Shown here: in pieces, positions 43,951-55,329 of the stretch
How the letters are laid out: every line of letters begins with the position of its first letter
Position numbering within the stretch: position 1 is the stretch's first letter
Assembly (NCBI GenBank): GCA_017979445.1
Contig: CM030714.1
Location: 4,712,001-4,776,000, forward strand
Source: Akebia trifoliata
Taxonomy: Eukaryota; Streptophyta; Magnoliopsida; Ranunculales; Lardizabalaceae
Direction of reading: 5' to 3'
DNA length: 64,000 nt
Notes under the pieces: generated by a model
Told to the model about the DNA's origin: nothing
The model's input: the letters and a program-made list of their open reading frames with translations, nothing else
Databases searched by the model: none
Translations under genes and position numbers: made by a program

Positions 43951-46698
43951 GTAACATTAATGTAGTTTTTCTTTTTCTTAAATGTAGATTTTGGATGGTT
44001 TTTAAAATACCAAAGCTTCTTAGTTTTAGTCCACAAACTCAGATTTTCTCATATTTCTAAGCAACCAAACTTGATGCCTAATTCTAGCCAAATTTCTAAT
44101 TTTTATGATGCTTTTAAAACAGCCTTAATGTTCGTTCGGACAAAAAGAATTTAAAATTTTTAGGAGTGATTTAAAGTACCATACTAAAGATTTTAGGCCT
44201 TAATAAGTTTAGAGTACATTGAACCTTAATCCCAAGTTTTACTACATTTTTACCCCAAAAAAGCTTTATATTTCAACAAAGTTTTAACAACCCAATGAGA
44301 TTTGCTTATTGGACTAAAAATTACATTTTGGCTACGTATTGAGGCATTGATACTAGCTGTTTTTTAGCCCATAAATATGAACTTTCAATATGTCTTAAGG
44401 CGCTCAATGGTTGCTATTTTTGCCTAAAAATCTAGATGTTGATTATAGTTTTAAGGCACGCATATTTGAATCATCAAAACTTATATTTTGGGTCATGTTT
44501 CAAGCAATCTATGGTATCATTTTTGGCTCCTAAAAATACAGGTTATGTTATAAGAATGGCCATCCATGTTAGTAGTGTCAACCCAAACTAAAAATAGTCA
44601 TAAATCGGACCCATATTGATGGTTGTTTATCCCCAAAAAGTCCTTATTTTCAAGTTTCCATGGCTGTGGTTCAGCCAAGAAGCTAGATTCTCAAAAGTTT
44701 TTTAGGTTGTCTTTCTCTTATAAATTAAGATTCAAAGCCTCGTTTTTATTTTCTAACCAAGCAAAGGATTATATAAAAATATGAGAGTTATAGATCAAGA
44801 TTCAGGGGCATACCCCTAAATTACAATTTATAATTTACAAATTTTGAAAATTAAATGAAAATTGAAGTTAAATGATCTCCAAAATATATGTCATGAAAAT
44901 GGGAGGATTAGGCACATGCAATAATATAAGTTGCCTAAAAAACTAAAATAATCCCCAAGCAGAAACCTGAACAAAAAAAAAAACTATTTAAGATCAATGA
45001 TGGCTTGTCTTAAGATAATCTCATTTTCTCGATGCTAGTCTAGATTTCATACCAGTTGGAGATCAAGCCAAATGAGACCAAGACCTTCTCTTGCTTGATC
45101 TATCCTGCTTGGATCTGATCTTACCTGATTCAGATACAATTTTCCATTCATCCACCTCTTTGGAATTGATCATATTTGCGACCTCACTTCACTATATATG
45201 TTGCTACAAAAATAAAAATGAACAGGAAAATAATATGGAAAACTTATATTTTTCATTAGTAAGATATCAAGGCACACATTTACTTGAGGTGTTAATTACC
45301 CTCACTTGGACAAAGCCCTCGAGATCATTGGTTTTGTAGAGGTACACCTCCCAGGACACAAAAACTTAATTGCCGGTCAACATCGTGTTTGGTTTGATAC
45401 TTTCATTCTACCTCATTTAGTTACTTTTTTCCTTATTTTTCCTAGTTTCTCTTTGTTTTTCATCATAGGTGTGGAGATTTTTAGAGGCTTCTACTCCTCG
45501 AGATGTGCAAGATTCTTGAACCAATCAGTTAACTTATGATTCTCCAACTTTACTCCTTGGGTTTTCTATCTCTCAACCTTTCTCCTTAGATGATACTGAC
45601 GAGGAAGGTTCTTTATTCTTTGAAGATTAAAGGAAGAAAGATGAAGGACGAAGTCCTGGTGTGGTGCTTAACAAGGATTCTTTAAAGATTAAATCAATAA
45701 AAGATACAAAGAGTTGAGGAAAAATGAAAGTTTGAAATAGGAAAAATGATGAATAGTGAGTTGTAGAGTGACCCTCTCTATTAACGTGTAAGAAAAAATG
45801 ATTTTAGGAATCTCTCTCAGTCTTGGAGAAAGTGTTTTATAATCCAAATTCTAGGATAAGTGTCATTGCATAGTTGATCTGAGTGTGTTGCCAAATAGGG
45901 CATAAGTTGATTGTGGGTTGCTAACTCTATTTTTGGACGTCTCATTAATATGTTAACATTCGAGTTGGATTTAAAGTGTTTCAGTACATTAATTATTGAG
46001 TTAACTTGATTTTACTGTTTAGGGTGGGTGACTTAAAGAATGCCACTCTTATCATTGTTTTGATAAGTACTTGTAGATATCGCATTTAATACAAAGCTTT
46101 GGTGCATGGACGAGCTTGGATCACTATAAATTCTCTATCTTATTATGCCTAAGGTTGGTTATCCGAACTAACGAGATTGTGTTTTGAAGCACTCTTTTGG
46201 CAAACTAGACCTACTAACCTCTGAGTTATGTTTTTTTACTCTGGCTTCGGAGATTTGGTTTAAAAGCTAGTTATAATGACTTTCGAGTTCAATAACTTGC
46301 TTGTTTGATGCTACACTACCCGACTCGTGAAAACCCTCGGATCTCGTTAGCTATTGTTCAGCATTTAAATTGGACCCACCAAATAAAAAATGACACGTGT
46401 CATCAATCAGAGTGTGACATAAATGGGCTCCACAATAGTTGATAGTTCTTCGAAGACAAAATAACCAATTAATCATTGGGACAATAAATTCAGCTTGCCA
46501 GTAATCTCAAGATTAAAGAGAAGAGGAAAGAAATGAATATTTGAAAGATAGAATAAGTTAAATCTCTTTTTCAACTCTTTGAATCTCTATATCTTGACAC
46601 TTTTAGAATACCAAATTTAGGAATTCTCATCTCTATTCTCCTTTAGAGGATGGAGAATAATTTATAAAAATCTAATGACCCTATAAATTCCGTAACAA
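43951..46698. other. Gene-free stretch
   Basis: AT-rich DNA with several T-rich lines. Two short plus-strand frames at 45091-45339 and 45306-45539 overlap and show no family features. Words such as CGACTCGTGAAAACCC and GACACGTGTCA (46332-46400) hint at an LTR remnant without visible boundaries. Confidence 0.4.
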
Positions 46699-47497
<799 letters not shown>

Positions 47498-47703
47498 TTC
47501 TAATTAGAAAGTTTTCACTTGGTCGGTACTTGGCTGACATGTTAGGACACGAAACCATAGATCTGTTTCCTCATAAACACAAATGCAAATCCCCATAAAA
47601 AATGTATATTGGTGTATCCCAAGAAACAAATCTACAATTATGTGTCCATAACACGTCAGTCAAGCATTGATCGAATGAAGACTTTTTAGTTAGAATATCA
47701 ACA
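47498..47703. mobile_element. Fold-back MITE related to 20147-20338
   Basis: ATTTTCTAATTAGAAAGTTTTC on the left pairs with GAAGACTTTTTAGTTAGAATAT on the right. Inside, GGACACGAAACCATAGATCTG pairs with CAAATCTACAATTATGTGTCC, and the centre contains GGTGTATCCCAA. A mostly palindromic unit of about 200 bp. Confidence 0.6.
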
Positions 47704-47768
47704 CTATATTATGAATCCACAAACAAACTATCGATTTTGGGTGGATAGCTTGCATTTTTTTTCAAGTA

Positions 47769-47915
47769 GTGATGAATGCACGCGTCTTGGCATGCGGCTA
47801 TCGTGGAAAGGGCACAAAACCAAGGATCGTTTTCATCAGGATGCATAGAAAAAAGATGTGCAGTTTTGTGCCCTTGTCATGTCAATCACGTACCAAGGTC
47901 GCGTGCATTCATCAT
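47769..47915. mobile_element. Small fold-back MITE, 147 bp
   Basis: TGATGAATGCACGCGTCTTGG at the left pairs with CCAAGGTCGCGTGCATTCATCA at the right. The inner arms GGGCACAAAACC..GGTTTTGTGCCC-type (AAGGGCACAAAACC / AGTTTTGTGCCCTT) also pair. The two overlapping open frames here are hairpin shadows. Confidence 0.68.
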
Positions 47916-48384
47916 TATTCTTTTTTTTTCCTCACATCTCTTGTTGGGGGACCCATTTTGTATGTGGTGAGTCGGTAACGAAAATGAAGTTTTTTTTTTT
48001 TTTTTAAAAGGAAGATTAAATAATTGAAGCATTTCCTAGAAATTTACGTATGTGATGATGTTATACTAAAGAGAAGTTTTGCTAGACTTTAAAGTAGCCA
48101 AGTTTGATATATCTACCATCCAAAATAGCTAGCTACATTGCACATTCTATTGTGATAATTATTTTTTTAAACAATAAGATAATAGGAACAAAATCAGTAT
48201 CTCTCCAAATGCATATCATAGGCATTTACTGCATTTACTAATAGCATTTGGAGTTTGAACCAATTAAAATATTGGCTTATTTACCAAAAACATATTTTTA
48301 CTAACTTTGTAAATAGCTTAGAATGTGTATTGCCCTAACAAATAAGTCAAACTCATTAACCCTATGGGGTTGGGTCAATGGCAA
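47916..48384. other. Intergenic DNA
   Basis: Poly-T run near 47992. No gene or bounded repeat seen. Confidence 0.4.
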
Positions 48385-48617
48385 TTTCGGATCGATAAGC
48401 AGTTGATGCCCGTAGATCGTAAGTTTGATACCCAATATAAGCATTAATTCCTCAAGCCACCCATGAGGATACACCCTCACTTATCTGGTGCGTGTGATGT
48501 GCGGGTATTGCAAGTGCCACGAGACTAATCCTTGGACAAAATCATGGTCTATGTATTGGGCCAAAGTCCAAATACATGTCCAATCTCCTATCTACAGGGA
48601 TACCCAATTATTCAAAA
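48385..48617 (+). mobile_element. tRNA-derived SINE-like element, copy 2, with oligo-A tail
   Basis: It reads GGATCGATAAGCAGTTGATG (A-box region), AAGTTTGATACCC (B-box-like), TACACCCTCACTTATCTGG, GTATTGCAAGTGCC and GGGATACCC, ending in AAAAAAAAAAAA. Order and content parallel 9060-9270. An A-tail plus internal Pol III-type boxes support a SINE. Confidence 0.6.
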
Positions 48618-49388
48618 AAAAAAAAGACAATTTCATTACTGATAAAAATAAAATTCTCGCATGTCTTGGTAGCATACCCACTTTTTCTATCCAAATGATA
48701 AAGAGCATAAGGTGATAAAGATTTCATGATTTTTTAAGAAATAGAATCATGAAGAGAAAGAAAATGTATAAGAGGCACCACCGATACAATTTGCACCACT
48801 ATCCCCCAAAAAAAGAAAGAAAAAAAAAAAGAGTGGAGTCATGTACGCATATCTTCTTTAGGCACCATGTTGCAAAATCTTTCCACAAACCTACACCCAA
48901 AAATTAATTTTATTAGTGATTTCTAGGCTTAATTTTTATATAATCCGACTAGTCCTTGCATCCAAAGATAAAAGAAGGGCTAAGTACTATTGGACCAGTG
49001 GGCTCGAAAGAGTGCCATGTGGGGGCATTAAAGAGGACTGGAGTTGTGTAGCATGGTGTAGTGTAGATGATGTTGGTGGATATATAAAACAGAAAAAGTA
49101 GAAACCTACAATTTAGATAGAAGACAACAGTCTGCGTAGGATTGTCTACATGATGGCTGTTTAGATAAACTGCTTAGACGACTTTCCATTATCCAATGTT
49201 TTAATTACTTTTCAAAACTTAAAACAATGACACACAAATTCATGTTCTCCCACTAATACTTGTCTCTTCCCATTTGATTTTCTCCTACAAATATCGGATT
49301 CCATTACCTGTTACTAAACTACTTATAGCCTACTTCACTCATCTTGGTTGCTCAAGCTACAAACCTTCTTCTTAGTACCTTAAGCATT

Positions 49389-49391
<3 letters not shown>
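48618..49391. other. Upstream region of the divergent CLE gene
   Basis: Contains a poly-A/G run near 48810. No gene. The last 150 bases (GATTTTCTCCTACAAATATCGG onward) are probably promoter or leader of the gene at 49437, without an unambiguous TATA box. Confidence 0.4.

Positions 49392-49434
<43 letters not shown>
49392..49434. repeat. (AC)n microsatellite abutting the CLE start codon
   Basis: About 21 AC units end two bases before the ATG at 49437, so a dinucleotide repeat occupies the end of the 5' leader. An upstream in-frame start would translate it as Thr-His repeats, which I consider unlikely. Confidence 0.9.
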
Positions 49435-49436
<2 letters not shown>

Positions 49437-49438
<2 letters not shown>

Positions 49439-49703
49439 GGCTAATTCAAATGCGGCACAAGTATTCATATTGATTCTGGTCACCCTATCAGCACTCACAG
49501 AGAATTCCATGGGACGTGTTTATCCTAGGGTTTCGATTACCCAAATGAAGATTGATAACCATCATATTTTTGAGAAGTTAGGGTTTGGTTTCTTGAAACT
49601 GGAGTTACATCGAAGGAGGTCGATGGAAGATTCATCAGGCATGAGACTTGCACCAGGAGGCCCAGATCGCCAACATCACGATGGACCACCAGCATTTCCC
49701 TAG
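49437..49703 (+). CDS. Divergent single-motif CLE peptide precursor
   Basis: An 88-residue precursor. MANSNAAQ precedes a hydrophobic signal sequence (VFILILVTLSAL) with likely cleavage near residue 22-26, then a basic variable region (LELHRRRSMEDSSGM), and one C-terminal CLE motif at residues 70-81, RLAPGGPDRQHH, followed by DGPPAFP. Pro4, Gly6, Pro7, Asp8 and the final His-His are kept. Position 3 is Ala and position 9 is Arg in place of the usual Pro. Outside the motif it shares nothing obvious with the other CLE genes of the window, so it is a more distant relative. The start at 49437 is preferred because the upstream in-frame extension is only translated AC microsatellite. A MITE begins 14 bp after the stop codon and probably supplies the 3' untranslated region. 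Confidence 0.82.
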
Positions 49704-49717
49704 ATTCGCTTCAAGGA

Positions 49718-50256
49718 GTGTTTGGTTGCTGGAAATGATCTAATTACTAGGATAAGTAAAAGGATGTTCTACACATTCAGATAAAAGTTTTTCAAAATTT
49801 ATGTAACTAGTTATGATTTTAAAATATTTACGTACTCAGGTAAATTTATCCGTCTGTTAAAAAACTTTTGTAATAAATTTACTTTTATGCCTATTTGATT
49901 TTTCAAAAATTATGAAATCGAATGTTTTAAAACCAATGGTGTACACAAGTAAATTCACAAGAGAAGTTTATAGACAGACGGATAAATTTATCTGGAAATG
50001 TAGTATCTGATTACATAATTTGGTCAAAAGTTTTATCTGTTACCATGTTTTTGTTTTCACCTAAATAAAAGCTAGAATAAAATTTTATTCTCTATTTCGC
50101 CACCTAGTATTAATAAAGCTGGTAGGGGTGTATAATAAATTATCTAAAGGTTGTCTTTTAGATGGATAAGGCTACGTCCTTTCCAACTATGTTTTACGCT
50201 TTACACTTATTAACTCTTAAATCATCCTAAAATAACTGGGACTTGCAACCAAACAC
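49718..50256. mobile_element. MITE with GTGTTTGGTTGC ends, in the CLE 3' flank
   Basis: Left GTGTTTGGTTGCTGG and right ACTTGCAACCAAACAC are inverted repeats. Inside is a second inverted pair, AGGTAAATTTATCCGTCTG / CAGACGGATAAATTTATCTGG. The 539-bp unit starts 14 bp after the CLE stop. No clear target duplication, so class undecided. Confidence 0.7.
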
Positions 50257-50822
50257 TCGAGTGTGAGATCTTGCTGGATTGAGGACAAGAGGCTTGTATT
50301 AGAAGCAAATTTTCTAAGGAAATGGAATTAAATCTCTCATGTCTAGTTTTCTTTTCTCTTTCTCACCTTTGATTTAGATCTGTTTGGACTTAAGCCTCAA
50401 ATGCAGAGTTCTCTTATTAAGATTTCTTTAGCATGGAAGATTGCTCCACATCTATAATTTTCATGAATTCATGGGACTAATATTCCCCAAACTGCATAGG
50501 TATTGAAGCCGTTAATGCTTCGACCATGGCCTTCTCTTCCAACTAATAAATTTCTTGCACTGGGAGGTAAGAATACCTCTGTTAGAATACAGATGAGATG
50601 AAAAAACACAGGCAAACGATGCTTAAAAAGTAGTGGCCTGGTTAAAATACCAACTCTCACTTAGCTAAAAAAAGTGCTGCCCTTTGGTCCGTTATCATCA
50701 TCCCTTCTTAAAAACAGTTAACATTAAAGAGAGAGATCATGTATATGGTATGGACTGAGAAGTTTGAGAAAGTGTTTGAAGCATAGAAGATTGCTCCCCA
50801 TATGAGGAAGTTTCACATCAAT
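50257..50822. other. Intergenic DNA
   Basis: No gene, RNA or bounded repeat seen. Confidence 0.4.
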
Positions 50823-51120
50823 TGAAAATCTCATGGGAACCTTAGTATTTTTCACTAAATTTTTTTTCAATAATATCCCTATCTATTTTATCTTTTAGTG
50901 AAAAAGACAGGAATATGTTGGTCTTTTATATAATAAATGTTTGTATACATTGATTGTCAAAATATTTATTATAAACAAAATATTTAAATCTAAAGACTAA
51001 ATATCATTACCATTTATTATGTAAAAAAAACAAATATACCCTTATCTTTTTCACTAAAAGACAGAATAGATAGGGATATTATGGGAAAAAATGGGTGGAG
51101 ACTGCTAACATCCCCATGAG
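50823..51120. mobile_element. MITE with ~85-bp inverted arms
   Basis: The left arm (AATCTCATGGGAACC, AATAATATCCCTATCTATTTT, TCTTTTAGTGAAAAAGACAGG) pairs with the right arm (CTTTTTCACTAAAAGACAG, AATAGATAGGGATATTAT, CCCCATGAGATCTTGG). The target duplication was not resolved. Confidence 0.7.
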
Positions 51121-51154
51121 ATCTTGGACATTAGCAGTCCCTATATATATATAT

Positions 51155-51358
51155 GAATCCAGATCCTATGCACCCAAGGTGGAGGAATAAAACCCTCCTC
51201 CCACACCTCAACACATGCCATGTTAGCTACATTTAAAAGAAATTTTAAAAAGGAGATATTTTAGGCTTTAATTCCTTGAAATGTTGGTAATGTGGCATGT
51301 ATTGAGGTGTGGGACAAAGGTTTTATTCCTCTACCTTGGGTGCACACAATCTGTACTC
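51155..51358. mobile_element. Small MITE flanked by TA repeat
   Basis: TATGCACCCAAGGTGGAGGAA / TTCCTCTACCTTGGGTGCACA and CCACACCTCAACACATGCCA / TGGCATGTATTGAGGTGTGG are inverted arms of a 200-bp element lying in TATATATG sequence. Confidence 0.72.
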
Positions 51359-51786
51359 ATATATGTATATAGGCATAAAATCCTCGTTCAATGAGAACTT
51401 CTATCTATTATCAATAGACGGTTTCCCGATCGGAACTAAGGAGACGAAGGATCAGATAAAGAATCAGAGAGGAACTGCCGATCTATTGGCTATTGTACGT
51501 GTAGGCACAGGTGTAAGAACCGCCTCTCCTCGGTTCCTGCACCCGCACTAGTCAAGGCAGGTTGGACGAATGGATTGTCAGGAATGGTATATGGAGCAAG
51601 GATGCATAGCAGGCTTAAAACACGACACAAGTGGGACGCACTGAGGCTGAGCTTTCCTCTACTACTCATTGGAGCTAGCATACGAAATTTTCCGTTGAAG
51701 GGTTCAACTATCAGGGCGGCCATTTCGAGCGATATTAACTTGAAAGAGTCACCTTGGGTGCACACAATCTGTACTATATATATATA
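51359..51786. other. Unidentified GC-richer segment ending in a repeated MITE terminus
   Basis: About 51370-51745 is distinctly less AT-rich than its surroundings, with several overlapping open frames on both strands but no recognisable domain. It is followed by CACCTTGGGTGCACACAATCTGTACT, an exact repeat of the right end of the preceding MITE (near 51330). This suggests that a larger relative of that MITE captured or acquired the segment. Confidence 0.5.
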
Positions 51787-52175
51787 GGAAACAAATCAAG
51801 GGACATATGTAAAAACAATGTAACATTAATAAATTTTCAAAATATGGGTTTGAAGTTTCGAATTAAGCTGATTTTTTGTGAGGATGATATCTATGATGAG
51901 AAGATCATCCAGAAAAAAAAAAATCGGTCCAATATGAAACTTCTAACCCCATTAAAAGTGATTTAGAATGTGGACCGTCGATTGTTTTTGCCAATTTTTG
52001 TTAATAATTTGTAAATCACTTTTGATGGATTTAAAAGTTTCAGATTGAGCTGATTTTTTGTGAGGATGATCTTCTCATCATAGTGACCATCCTGGCAAAA
52101 AATCAGCTCAATCCAAAATCTCTAACCCATATTTTGAAAAACCATTGTTTTTCCATATGTCCCTTGAACCGCCCC
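51787..52175. mobile_element. Double-hairpin MITE, copy 4
   Basis: Ends GGAAACAAATCAAGGGACATATG and CATATGTCCCTTGAACCGCCCC are inverted repeats after the first ~11 bases. The two inner hairpins (GAGCTGATTTTTTGTGAGGATGA and complement) match the family. Flanked by (TA)n on both sides. Confidence 0.8.
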
Positions 52176-52196
52176 ATATATATATATATATATATA

Positions 52197-52549
52197 GGGT
52201 CCCGTTCAGCAACAAACATTTTGGCAAAACATTTTTCAAAACATGGGTAAGAGGTTTTGGAATGGGCTGATTTTTGGCGAGGATGATCTCTACGGTGAGG
52301 AGATCATCCTCACCAAAAATCAGCCCATTCCAAAACTTCTAGCCCCATGTTTACAAGTTGAAAAATTGTGGACCGTCCATTTTTTGTAAATCATTTTTGA
52401 TGGGGTTAGAAGTTTTGGAATGGGCTGATTTTTGGTGATGATGATCTCCTCATCGTAGAGATCATCCTCACCAAAAATCAGCCCATTCCAAAACCTCTAA
52501 CCCATGTTTTGAAAAATGTTTTGCCAAAATGTTTGTTGCTGAACATTTC

Positions 52550-52551
<2 letters not shown>
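52197..52551. mobile_element. Double-hairpin MITE, copy 5
   Basis: Begins GGGTCCCGTTCAGCAACAAAC and ends GTTTGTTGCTGAACATTTCCC. The outer inverted repeats continue through CATTTTGGCAAAACATTTTTC, and the two inner hairpins are almost perfect. It shares the outermost bases GGGTCCCGTTC and GAACATTTCCC with copies 1 and 2 but has different subterminal DNA. It is flanked by (TA)n, which continues to 52606. Confidence 0.83.

Positions 52552-52606
<55 letters not shown>
52552..52606. repeat. (TA)n microsatellite, ~27 units
   Basis: An AT/TA tract immediately right of a MITE copy. Five MITE copies or fragments of the window lie at such tracts. Confidence 0.93.
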
Positions 52607-52609
<3 letters not shown>

Positions 52610-52648
52610 CTAAGCAAGCGAGATTTTACAAATAAAAAAGGAAAAAGA

Positions 52649-53012
52649 TTACAACTTCCTGGTGTTTGAAAGACACATAAAATCTCCAACAACCGCCTTT
52701 TTAACAATGAGAGGAAGTTTATTTACTAAGGTAAAATTAGAAGAAGATTTAGTAGAGGAAGCGAAATTAGCTAGCATATCTGCCGTGGAATTGGCCTCTC
52801 CAAACACTTGTCTAATGTCCCATTCAATTTGATGAAGAATGAATGAAAATTTAGCCACCACTGCTTTCCAAAACCCCTCAAAAAGCACCCACTATTCATC
52901 AATGAAACCAATAAAGCTGAATCAGATTCGATGTGGATTTTAGAATTTAGCAAGGGAATCAACTGTAACCCGATTAAAAGACTTTGAAATTCAACTAAGT
53001 TATTAGAACCCT
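52649..53012 (-). pseudogene. LINE RNase H-like domain fragment, frameshifted
   Basis: Minus-strand reading gives NNLVEFQSLLIGLQL then IHIESDSALLVSLMNSG in one frame, and from about 52888 WDIRQVFGEANSTADMLANFA then a tail ending at a stop near 52649 in another frame. These are the E..A/S and D.S.L strands and the EAN..AD.LA helix of the RVT_3-type RNase H at the end of plant LINE ORF2. One frameshift and the absence of any upstream reverse transcriptase show a truncated, inactive copy. Confidence 0.78.
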
Positions 53013-54685
53013 ATATATATTTGTTGAACATATGTTATAATGAAAGCGAATGAAAATATGACTTTCCTTGATGTTGGTTAGAAGATCGATAAGTTCGAGT
53101 AAATTTCAAAATTTTGCTCATGTATTTATGTCCATAACTGATATGAAATTAAAACTCGTTTTTCTATAATGAAGAGCTTAAGCCAAAATGGATGAGCATT
53201 GTTGTTCGATTTTTTATTGTGGATGTTTTTCTTAGTGTTGTCCTTAGTATGATAGACTATATCCTAGCAATTATTTTGTATGGTTGATTATGATTTCAAC
53301 CATTTTTATTTTTATTTTTTTCAAATAACAATTTATATGGTGGATTATGCCTGTTTTCGAGATTTAATTTTCAAGTATACTTTTAGATGTTGAATTAATT
53401 TGTACCTAGAAAACTCATCCTCCTATATTTGTTCATTTTATACATTATTAAAGTGAAAATCTAAAATAAATAAATAAATGAAATCAAAATCGTTGAGATC
53501 AACAATTCAATCATTGAGAAGTCAATGTTTCCTATCATCAAGTTCAACATTTCCAATCATCGATTATTCAAACGTCGATCTCGGCAATTAAAATTATTTT
53601 TTATAATTTTTTGAGCTCAATGCTAGATAGATCTTCTCGAAATGTATAGAATATACTTGCGAAATGGACACTCAGATCAAACGTTGCGACCAAATCATCA
53701 AAATTTTGAGGATGTCATTCTTTGTTTGCAATTCATTCGCACAAATCATTAAATTAAATATAAAAAAATAACATCTAAATCTTTGAAATTATGAGTATAT
53801 CATTATCCATTCATCGTTTATTGTCACAAATCTTCGCGATGGATCACAATTGCTGTTGAAAAATTCAGGTGTGTTAAAGAGGTATTTTAGTTACTTTAAA
53901 ACTTTTTCAGGTGAGGGGGCCATTAAGAAAGAAAAACTCTAATAACTAGGCAATCAAGTCACAACTCACAACCCAGAAGTAAGGAGAAATTAGAAATAAG
54001 TTCGTCCCGCATGATTCATTACGAAATTTTCCTTATTTTTTATTAGTTTATCAAAGAAGATTGTGTTGAAGACGTTGAGGAGATGTCAATTTGAAAACAT
54101 AAGGGTAGTTCAAATGTTCTCCAAAAAATAGAGGGTAATATCTAAAACATCTATTATATTTTATACTTTCTAAGTTCGATTTGAAGTGACCTCCTGCTTC
54201 AAAATTTTGGAGAAACCTCTCAAAATAAAACATGGCTGCCTTTTTTTTTTTTTTTTTTTTTTTTTTGTTTTTGTTTTTGTTTTTGTTTCCAAAATGATGA
54301 CATAACCCTCCAAACGGTTTGATGAATATTTGATGTGGAGATTTTTCAATCCTTCCAATCAATCCTCAAGATATAGGGTGAAGTGGATAAGATGCTCTCT
54401 GATGAATTAGGTGTTTGGGAAATCCATCATCAATGTCTTATCCTTCTTAACATCTTTAAGGGCAGTTGTAGTAAATTCTCAAATCCAACATAGTGCAAGA
54501 AAGAATGAATGAGAAAAAGGGAAGCCTTAGTATGGTGTATGTCAAAGATTCTTCAACTATCAAATTAGTAATAATAAGAGAAAAAGAGTATAAGTAATTA
54601 AAGAAGAGAAAAATTAATGTGAAGATGAATAGTAGATTTGCATAGTATATCTAATGGTGAAAATGACAATTCAGATTGTGAACCC
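53013..54685. other. Intergenic DNA; poly-T/(TTTTTG)n at 54241-54287
   Basis: About 53760-53960 (CATTATCCATTCATCG, GGATCACAATTGCTG, TTTTTCAGGTGAGGGGGCC) weakly resembles an arm of the Mutator-like element at 25760-26984, so it may be a fragment. The lysine-rich minus-strand frame near 54200 is the complement of the poly-T run. No gene. Confidence 0.45.
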
Positions 54686-54929
54686 CAGGTGTGGATTTAG
54701 AGTGGAGGCAATGGGGGTACTTGCCCCGATAAGAATTTTCAAACCTTCTTTGGAGTAATGAACTGTTGCTCTCCCAATTTGTTTTACACTCTTAGTTGCC
54801 CCCACAAAACAGTTTCCATTGTTATGTTGCCCCCACACAAAAAAAAAAATTACAATCTTCGTTGCCCTCACAAAAAAACTTCCACTCTTACATGGCCCCC
54901 ACATGAGTTAAATCCTGACTCCGCCCCTG
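54686..54929. mobile_element. hAT-type MITE, 244 bp (TSD GTGAACCC)
   Basis: Ends CAGGTGTGGATTTAGAGTGG and AAATCCTGACTCCGCCCCTG are imperfect inverted repeats of the common CAGGGGCGGA..CAGGATT type. A perfect 8-bp duplication GTGAACCC flanks it (54678-54685, 54930-54937). Inside, GTTGCCCCCACA(C/A)AA is repeated about four times at ~40-bp spacing. Confidence 0.85.
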
Positions 54930-55329
54930 GTGAACCCCCATTCTCATCTTTGAAAGGAGTTTTTATTGACAATTTTTCAAGAGAGTTGTTGCTACCTAAT
55001 TGATTTAGATATATTATCAACTGGATGATGAGTTAGACAAATGGGTAACTGAGAATTACTTGAGTGACATTGGGAGACGTACATGTCACAGTTAATTATG
55101 CTACTTGAGTACGATTTGTGAGAGTCGCAGACCATTGAATGTGGGGTTGGTGGGATATTTATTTTGAGGACTTCTCTAAGAAAGAATGCTCCTAACTACC
55201 TTTTATAAGGGACAAGTGGTATCTCTTAATATTAAGATTTGGAGAGAGAGAGAGATGTGATCTAAGAGAGCTTGATTCTCTTTATATTTTATTACTAGAG
55301 TTTGCCCATGCCTATAACACAAACATCAT
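54930..55329. other. Intergenic DNA with (GA)n near 55240
   Basis: No gene or bounded repeat apart from a short GA microsatellite. Confidence 0.4.

Noticed and set aside
49344..49436. N-terminal Thr-His repeat extension of the divergent CLE gene
   Set aside because: It is the translated AC microsatellite. The signal peptide begins at the ATG at 49437.
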